DNA of 64,000 nt, taken from contig NC_063264.1 in the NCBI RefSeq assembly GCF_019578655.1, forward strand, positions 12,565,213 to 12,629,212, in the 5' to 3' direction. The stretch is from Ricinus communis. Taxonomy: Eukaryota > Streptophyta > Magnoliopsida > Malpighiales > Euphorbiaceae. Positions 56,497-64,000 of this stretch are shown here, one piece after another. A program made the translations under genes and the position numbers. Below the pieces are notes generated by a model. The model ran no database searches. It worked only from the letters and a program-made list of their open reading frames with translations, and had not been told where the DNA came from. Numbering within the stretch: the stretch's first letter is position 1; the number at the start of each line of letters is the position of its first letter.

Positions 56497-57724
56497 AGTT
56501 GTCACATATTTTTTCAACATCTCTTTTCATTTATGGCCAAAAGAAATGATTACTTAAAACATCTAAAGTCTTTCTCACACCAAGATGCCCATCGAACCCT
56601 TACCATATGCCTCCCTCACAAGCAACTCTCTTAAAGAAGATTGATGCACACACAACTTGCTTTCTTTAAAGAGAAAACCATCATGTCTATAGAACTAGTC
56701 AAAACCCCCTCTCTCACATATGCCCCATATACATTAGCAGAATCATGGTATGAATTATATAATTCCTTAATGAACTCAAAACCCAATAATTTTGCATCAA
56801 GTGTAGAAATTAGAGCATACCTTCTAGATAGAGCATCGGTAACGACATTCTCTTTACCTTGTTTGTACTTGATGATGTATGGAAAGGATTTAATAAATTC
56901 CACCCATTTAGCATATGCCTACGGCTAGCTTCCCTTGTCCTTTGAGATATTTCAAAGACCCGTAGTCAGTGTGTATAACGAATTCCTTATTCCAAAGATA
57001 ATATTGCTATGTCTCTAAAACTCTCACCAAAGCATAAAACTCTTTGTCATAATTTGGGTAGTTTAGACTTGCTCCAACGTAGCTTCTCACTAAAGAATGC
57101 AACTAGTCTTCCTTCTTGCATCAAGACTCCACCAATACCTATTCCACTTGCATCACACTCAACCTCAAAGGTTTTAGCAAAGTCAGGCAAAGAAAGTAAA
57201 GTTGCTGAACTAAGTTTGTCTTTAGCAAGTTGAAAGCATCATCTTGTTTTTTTCCCCATTTCAAAGCCACATTCTTTTTAATGCATTTATTTAAAGGTGC
57301 AGCGATTATGGAGAAATCCTTAATGAATCTTGTATAAAAGCTAGCAAGACTGTGAAAACTCCTAACATCATGCACACTAATAGGTTTCGACCACTCTCTA
57401 ATTACTTTTACTTTTTCCTAATCAACATGAATTCCCTTGTCATTAAAGATATATCTAAGAAAAGTATAAAGTGCATTTCTTAAGATTAGTATATAATGTT
57501 TCTTACCTTAACACATCAAAACAAGCTTTAAGTGTATTATATGCTCATCTAAAGATTTTCTAAACATAAGAATATCATCAAAATAAAATACTACAAACTT
57601 TCCACTGAAAGCGCACAAAACATGATTCATCAATCGCATAAAAGTACTTGGAGCATTGTTAAATCAAACGGTATGACTAACCACTCATATAATATATGTT
57701 TTGTTTTGAAAGCAGTTTTCCTGG
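56497..57724 (-). pseudogene. RT-RNase H-zinc finger part of a permuted pol
   Basis: On the minus strand it starts inside RT with AFKTKHILYEWLVIPF-like sequence (57720), the active-site box region [12 protein letters not shown] near 57590 (both aspartates kept, unlike element B) and HDVRSFHSLASFYTRFIKDF. RNase H follows (57290-56760) with [39 protein letters not shown], and the zinc-finger lead-in near 56560. The region corresponds closely to 28880-30085 of element B. It follows, instead of precedes, the integrase part at 57725-58575. Confidence 0.85.
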
Positions 57725-58575
57725 TAAGGGTTCATCCTTGAATTAGCCTCATTGTCAACTTCATCACCTACATCAAATAAAGAAAGATCAACAACATTAA
57801 AAGAAGCACTCACATTGCCATACTCACTTGGAAAAGCTAGCGTGTAGGCATTGTCATTAATTCTTTTAAGGACTTGGAATTGCTCATCCCCTCTTGGCAT
57901 TAACTTAGACTTCCTTTGGCTTGGAAATCTTTCCTTCCTCAAGTGCACCCAAGCCCAATCACCTGGCTCAAATACAACTTTCTTTCTCCCCTTGTTGTGT
58001 TGCTTTCCATATTGTTGATTTCTTTTCTTTATTTGAGCATGCACCTTCTCATGTAAGCTTTTAACAAATTGAGCTTTTTGCTTGCCTTCAAAATTAGCCT
58101 TATCAATGGGTAATGGAAGTGAATCCATAGGAGTTAATGGATTGAACCCATATACAACCTCAAAAGGTGAATAATTTATTGTAGCATGAATACTCCTATT
58201 TTATGTAAAGTTAACATATGGCAAGCATTCTTCCCAATTCTCCAAATTTCTTTGAATTATTGCCCTCAATAGTTGTGAGAAAGTCCTATTAGCCACCTCC
58301 GTTCGTCCATCCATTTATGGATGACAAGTTGTTGAGAATAGAAGCTTTATTCCCAACTTGATCCAAAGTGTCTTCCAAAAGTGGCTAAGGAACTTGACAT
58401 CTCTATCACTAACAGTTGTCCTTAGAACTCCATGCAATCTTACAATTTCTCTAAAGAACAACCCTGCAATTTGAGTTGCATCATCTGTCTTGTGGCATGG
58501 AATAAAATGTGCCATTTTACTAAATCTGTCAACAATAACAAAAATAGAATCTTTTCCTCCTCTTGACCTAGGTAA
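57725..58575 (-). pseudogene. Integrase part of a permuted pol
   Basis: Minus strand from 58575: [60 protein letters not shown], then PLPIDKANFEGKQKAQFVKS, GRKKVVFEPGDWAWVHLRKE and [20 protein letters not shown], ending SRMNPYQE. It matches 30218-31070 of element B. Instead of a polypurine tract and LTR it continues directly into RT. At 58575 the left flank is a 1-kb repeat, and the two happen to stay in frame. Confidence 0.88.
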
Positions 58576-58722
58576 TCCATATTTAGGCAAGCCTCGATTC
58601 TCGGTGTTCCCTCTTTCCTCCAAAAGAATTATCTAGGATCATTCGAAGAATGATATCAATACTCTATCAACTAATTCTCTTTCTTTGCATTTGTCCAAGC
58701 ATTGGATCCGTGCCTATAGTTG
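58576..58722 (-). repeat. 1-kb repeat, reverse fragment
   Basis: About 147 bases of a unit from atatttaggcaagcctcg to gtgcctatagttg. It continues at 59686 on the far side of the solo LTR. Confidence 0.85.
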
Positions 58723-59685
58723 TGATGTGAACCTTGCAACCCATGACAAGACCCAACATGCAAAATTGGAAAAAATATTCCCAATAAAGCTAAATCCGAT
58801 CTTTGATGAACCTTGACCAAAAGATAACTTGTATCTCAAACTTAGTTTAAGAATAATGGTTGACACTACACTCAAGAAATGGTAGAAGGTGAATGATAAG
58901 TCAACACGAACACCGCAAGAACTAGTTCTTGATAAAGTGGAAAAGTTATAAAAAAAACTAAGTAAGAATAATCTCACAATAATTTTATTTCAACAATGAT
59001 CAATCTCTTGTGCGATTCGGCTAGATAAGGTTTAAATAGATAAAGACATAACTTAATTTCCTATTTGTATAAAGGAAATAAACAAATTAGGAATAAATTA
59101 AAGTATATCCTAAATAGAAGTTTTCCTAAATAATAAAATAAGGAACTATGCTTAATTAATACAAGTCTATTCTAAAAGGATATAATAAAAGACGTCCAAA
59201 ATAACAAAATAGGAACCTTGATTGATTTAGTTAATCCTAATCAATTAAGATATATTCCTAAATAACTAAATAATGGATGCCAATTATTTCCTCTTTGGTG
59301 TAGATGTTCGATTAGGTCAAGGAAGCACTAAAGTGGCACCTCTTAGACCTTCATTTTTTGGAAAATTCGTATGTCCCCTTCCTTCTCAAGTCTAAAGTGT
59401 GTCATGGCTTGCTTAAGCCTAAATACAAGCCCAAATGGTCATGCAAGGCTCAACCAAGCTTGGGCTTTGCTATTTACTTACATTTACCCATATGTCATGC
59501 CCCAAATCCGCCAATCTTGTATATCCGTATCTTCTTTCAAAATTCGATCTTCCACTAAGGCATCTAATATTGGAATTGCATTAAATTACCTAAATAAGGT
59601 AAATTGATGTCTTCCAAATAATCTTGTCAAACATAAAGTCTCATGCAATTCGTAGACTTTAAATATTCTTATTGGATTCGCATCA
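58723..59685 (-). mobile_element. Solo LTR of the compact element family
   Basis: 963 bases, TGATGCGAATCC (59685, minus strand) to GGTTCACATCA (58723). Flanks are AGTTG on the left and GGTTG on the right, a target duplication with one change, inside a single 1-kb unit that resumes exactly (gttgcc...cgcgctttaactc). It matches the three LTRs of the array at 9019-12975 and fixes the true ends of this LTR family. Confidence 0.88.
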
Positions 59686-62600
59686 GGTTGCCCCTTCTAC
59701 GCGCTTTAACTCAACATTCGTGTTTATGCTCGCCAAATAAAACCAAACCATCATACTAGACATAGATTAGAAATAGACGAACAAAAGAAATAAAAATTTG
59801 AGAACCTAGGTAGGATTTTGTATCTGTTAAGGAAAGAAATCGAAAGTTCTTTATTCACTTCCATGGCTAAGCATAAGTATCAAATTGAATTGATTTTAAT
59901 ACAACGGTAAACAAAGAACACAAAACAAACAAAGGACATGAGCGATAAGTCCAGGTTCGCTAGTGCGAGTCTTCATAAGTCCATAAAGTTCTTGAAAGAT
60001 CCAATAACTTAATTTCCCGTAAGGTAGAAAACTGAAATAATATGCTCACTAAGCTTAAATATTAGGTTGCATGTAGTGTTCATAGTGCCGAAGCCCTCAT
60101 TCCATAATAAGGAGAAACTAGAAACTAAATATGAATAAGTAAATAAAGAAAGATGAATAAACACTCCGAATGATCACAAATGAATATTTTGGAGGAAATA
60201 GAGAAAGACGAGAATCGAGACATGCCTAAATATTTGATTCAAGATTTTGACCAATGGGATTTTCATCATTCATTGTTCCTCTAGGCACGAGCGCACTTGA
60301 TGACAGCAGGATTAGCATAAGTAATCATGGGAATGCAATTGACAAATGAATGGTGACATTGGGGATTAACTTGATGATCATCTTGGACTAGATGTAAATC
60401 CACTCGTGTAAGGGAGAAATCATGTTGTTTTCAACTAATCCAAGCGTAATACAATTCGGAATACGAGCATTTTGATGTTTGGAATGCATATAATGAAGTA
60501 ATTTGGTTTGGAGTGTTATTAGGTAGGGCCATGCAAATTTCTCCTTATTTTTGTTACATTGGCTTTTAAAAATTGGAACTTTGAGGGTTGTTGACCAATC
60601 AACTCCTTATTAGTTCTTGATTTGAATTTAGTTTATTCATCTTTCTTCATTTATTTATTCATTTTTAGCTTCCAAGTTCTTCTTCTTATGGAATGTGGGC
60701 TTTCGCACTACAAAAACCACATGCAACCGAATACTTAAGGCTAGTGAGCATAATATTTCAATTTTCTATCTTGTAGGAAATCAAGTAATAGGTTCTTTCA
60801 AGAATTTTGCGGACATACAAAACTCGCACTAGCGAGGATAGACTTATCGCTCACGTCTTTCCATTCTTTTCATCAAGTATTGATAACAATCTTTGAATTA
60901 TTGAATGATCATAAATGAATATTTTAGAGGAAATAAAGAATGATAAGAACCGCATGCAACCAAATACTTAGGCTAGTGAGTATATTATTTCAGTTTTCTA
61001 CCTTGCATGAAATAAAGTTATCAATTCTTTAAGGAACTTTGCGGACTTGTCAAAACTCGCACTAGTGAACACAGACTTATCACTCACGCACTTCCATTCT
61101 TTTGTGTTCTTTTTCTACCTTTGTGTTTATAACAATTCTAGTTTGATCCTTATGCATAGTTGTATAGAAAAGAACAAATAATTTTTTATTCTTTTTCTCA
61201 CCTGATCCAAAGTCCTACTTATGTTCTCATTTTGTTTGTTTCTTTTGTTCCTGTTAATCTAGTTTAATGGTTTGGTTTTATTTGGGAAGCATAAATATGA
61301 CTGTTTAGTGAAAGCATGTGGAATCAGCAATTATAGACACTGATCCAATGCTTGGACAAATGTAAAGAAAGAAAATTAATTAATCGAGTATTGATATCAT
61401 TCTCTGAATGATCACGCATGAATCTTTTGGAAGAAATAATATTAGTTTATCCAGTATTGATATCATTCTCCGTATGATTTCAGATGAAACTCTTGGAGGA
61501 ATGAGGGAACTACGAGTATCGAGGCATACCCAAATATTCCGAAAAATAATTTATTCCATTGGGATCTCCATCATTCCTTGTTCCTCTAAGAACAAGGATT
61601 CCTAATGACATAAGGATTGGCATAAGGAATCATAGGAATACAATTGACAAGTTGGATCGATGGCATTGGGGCTTACTTGATAATAAAGCAGGACGAGATG
61701 TAAATTCACGTAGGTAAGGGAGAAATCATGTTATTTTCGATTGATCCAAGCATAATAAAAGCTAAAATACAATAATTTTGATGTTTAGGACGCATATAAT
61801 GAAGTAATTTAGGTCAAAGTGTTATTATGCAGGCGCACGTGAACTCTCCCTTGTTTCTGTTATGTTGGCTCTTAAAATTTAGGACTACAGGAGTTGTTGA
61901 CCAGTCAACTCCTATCTAGTTCTTGGTATGACTATAGTTTAATTCATCTTTCTGTATTTATTTATTCACATTTAGCTTCTAGTTTCTTCTTCTTATGGAA
62001 TGAGGGCTATCGATACTATAAAAACCACATGTAGCCGAATACTAGAGGCTAGTGAGCATATTATTTTAGCTTTCTACCTTATGAAAAATCAAGTTATCGA
62101 TTCTTTCAAGAACTCTACAGGCTTATTAAGACTCGCATTAGCGATCATAGACTTATCGCTCAGGTCCTTCATTTCTTTTGCGTTCTTTGTCTACCGATGT
62201 GTTTATAACATTTCTATTTGATCCTTACGTATAATTGTATGGAAGAGAACAAAGAACTTATAATTTATTTCCTTATCGGATCAGAAATCCTGCCTATGTT
62301 CACTTTTTATTAATTTCTTGTGCCCCTTTGTATAACATGTTAGTTTGGTTTCATTTAGGGAGCATAAACACGAGTGTTGAGTGAAAGTGTGTGGAAGCGG
62401 CAATCATAGGCACCGATCCAATGCTTGGACAAATGCGAAGAAAGAAATTGATTATTAATATCATTGTCGGTATGATTGCGAATGAAACTTTTGGAGCAAA
62501 GAGGGAACGACGAGAATCGAGGCACTCTTAAATATTTCTATTCAGGATGTGCATCATTAGAATCTGCATCATTCCTTGTTTCTCTATGTATAAGGACTAC

Positions 62601-64000
62601 TGATGACACAAGGATTGGTGTAAGGAATCATGAGAACGCAATTGACAAGCTTGACCGGTGGCATTCGGGCTTAGCCAGATGATTAAGCAGGACAAGACGT
62701 AAATCCACACGTGTAAGGGAGATATCATATTGTTTCAATTAATCCAAGCATATACAAGTTGGAATGTGAGCATTTTCATGTTTTTGATGCATATAATGAA
62801 GTAATTTTGGTAGGAGTATTATTAGGTAGGCCCATGCAAATTTCTCCTTGTCTTTTTCGTTAAGCTAGCTCATAAAATTTGGAACTACAAGTGTTATTAA
62901 CTAGTCAACTCCTTTTTGGTTCTTGATTTGATCTTAGTTTATTCATCTTTCTTTATTTATTTTTTCATATTTAGGTTCTAGTTTCTTCTTCTAGTAGAAT
63001 GAGGGCATTCACACTATAAAAACTGCATGCAACCGAATACTTGAGGCTAATGAGAATATTATTTCCATTTTCGACCTTAAGAGAAATCAAGTTATGGGTT
63101 CTTTGAAGAATCTTATGGACTTATGAACACTCGTGCTAGTGAACATAGACTTATCACATCACGTCCTTCCTTCTTTTATGTTTTTTGTCGACCTATATGT
63201 TTGAATGAAATCGATTTGATCCTAAAGCTTAGCCATATGAAAAAGAACAAAGAACTTGTGATTTTTTTCCTTATCGGATCGAAAACCCTACCTATGTTCT
63301 CATTTTGTTTGTTTCTTTTGTATATTTCTTTCTAATCTCTGTCTAGTATGATGGTTTGGTTTTATTTAGGGAGCATAGACATGAGTGTTGAGTGCAAGCG
63401 CATGGAAGCAGCAATTATAGGTACCGATCTAATGCTTCAAAAAATGTAAATAAATAAAATTAGTTGATCAAGTATTGATTTCATTCTCAAAATGATCGCG
63501 TCTGAATCTTTTAGAACAAATAAGGAATGACGAGAATCGAGGCATACCCATATATTCCAATTCAAGATTCCACCATTGGGATCTCAATCATTCCTTATTC
63601 CTTAAGGCATAAGGACTCTTGATGACAGAAGGACTGGTGTAAGGAAACATGGGATTGCAATTGACAAGCTTGATCGGTGGCATTGGAGCTTAGCTTAATG
63701 ATCAAGCAGGACGAGATGGAAATTCATCCATGTAAGGGAGAAATCATGTTGCTTTCTGTTAATCCAAGTGGGAATGAACACGTTTTGATGTTTGGGAGGC
63801 ATATAATGAAGTAAAACTGAGCCATAGTATTATTCGGTACGCTCACTCAGATTTCCCCTTATTTTTGTTAAGTAATCATAGGAACGCAATTGACAAGCTT
63901 AACCAGTGGCATTGAGGTGTGACTTGATGATCAAGCAGCACGAGATGCAAATCCATGCACGTAAGGGAGAAATCATATTGCTTTCGATTAATACTAGTGG
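59686..64000. repeat. 1-kb repeat array 5
   Basis: Reverse from 59686 to about 60160, then forward to the window end. Forward landmarks: tagacttatcgctcacg-type words at about 60840, 61075, 62150 and 63145; the last interval (about 995 bases) is a full unit. Shortened units lie at 60870-61010 and 61400-61450. From 63855 the segment starting aatcataggaac is repeated. The array runs off the window. Confidence 0.85.

Noticed and set aside
58315..58623. Fusion protein of repeat-derived N-terminus and integrase
   Set aside because: The in-frame join of 1-kb repeat and integrase at 58575 looks accidental; upstream sequence is repeat and there is no promoter.
1..64000. tRNA genes hinted at by TGGTATCAGAGC and TGGCGCCGTTGCCGG words
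   Set aside because: These are primer binding sites next to LTRs; no cloverleaf-length sequence accompanies them.
1..64000. Endogenous pararetrovirus or env-bearing retrovirus
   Set aside because: All pol fragments follow Ty3/gypsy retrotransposon patterns; no movement protein, coat protein or env-like membrane protein was recognised.

Overview
The window reads as repeat-only plant heterochromatin, very probably from a eudicot. It is AT-rich, carries plant-type Ty3/gypsy retrotransposons primed by tRNA-iMet or tRNA-Asp, and is full of nested insertions. I found no credible host gene, tRNA or rRNA. Euphorbiaceae is a guess from the flavour of the element sequences and was not tested. Every reverse transcriptase, RNase H and integrase region seen is broken by stops or frameshifts.

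Three kinds of sequence make up the 64 kb. (1) Athila-like elements: LTRs of about 1.1-1.5 kb, a tRNA-Asp primer site, and a 3' noncoding region bounded by the motif AAGTGTGGGG. They are an LTR at 1-1472, a complete non-autonomous element at 13001-18808 with perfect 5-bp target duplications, a collapsed element at 32096-35736, and an inverted element at 35737-40178. (2) Ty3/gypsy elements with a tRNA-iMet primer site: pol remnants at 1473-2358, 5600-7940, 18976-20037, 40179-41480 and 56497-58575, a nearly full-length element at 25764-31921, and several solo or truncated LTRs. A compact non-autonomous branch forms a tandem LTR-internal-LTR-internal-LTR array at 9019-12975. (3) A diverged tandem repeat family with a unit of about 1 kb. 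It fills most of 20.2-25.8 kb and 41.5-64 kb, switches orientation many times, and is the substrate into which several LTRs inserted.

Layout: 1-9 kb, nested LTR and pol fragments; 9-13 kb, compact LTR array; 13-18.8 kb, the youngest complete element; 18.8-20.2 kb, integrase relic; 20.2-25.8 kb, 1-kb repeat array; 25.8-31.9 kb, the best-preserved gag-pol element; 32-40 kb, two Athila-like derivatives; 40-41.5 kb, RT relic; 41.5-46.7 kb, 1-kb repeats; 46.7-49.6 kb, a second copy of the 2.4-5.4 kb segment; 49.6-56.5 kb, 1-kb repeats with two LTR insertions; 56.5-58.6 kb, a pol remnant in permuted order; 58.7-59.7 kb, a solo LTR; 59.7-64 kb, 1-kb repeats.

The strongest candidates for something undescribed are the 1-kb repeat family with a polypurine-tract-like core, the compact non-autonomous LTR family, the permuted pol copy, and an LTR (51791-53807) in which both halves were duplicated separately. 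Boundaries were read by eye. LTR ends with target duplications should be good to the base; fragment edges may be off by tens of bases.
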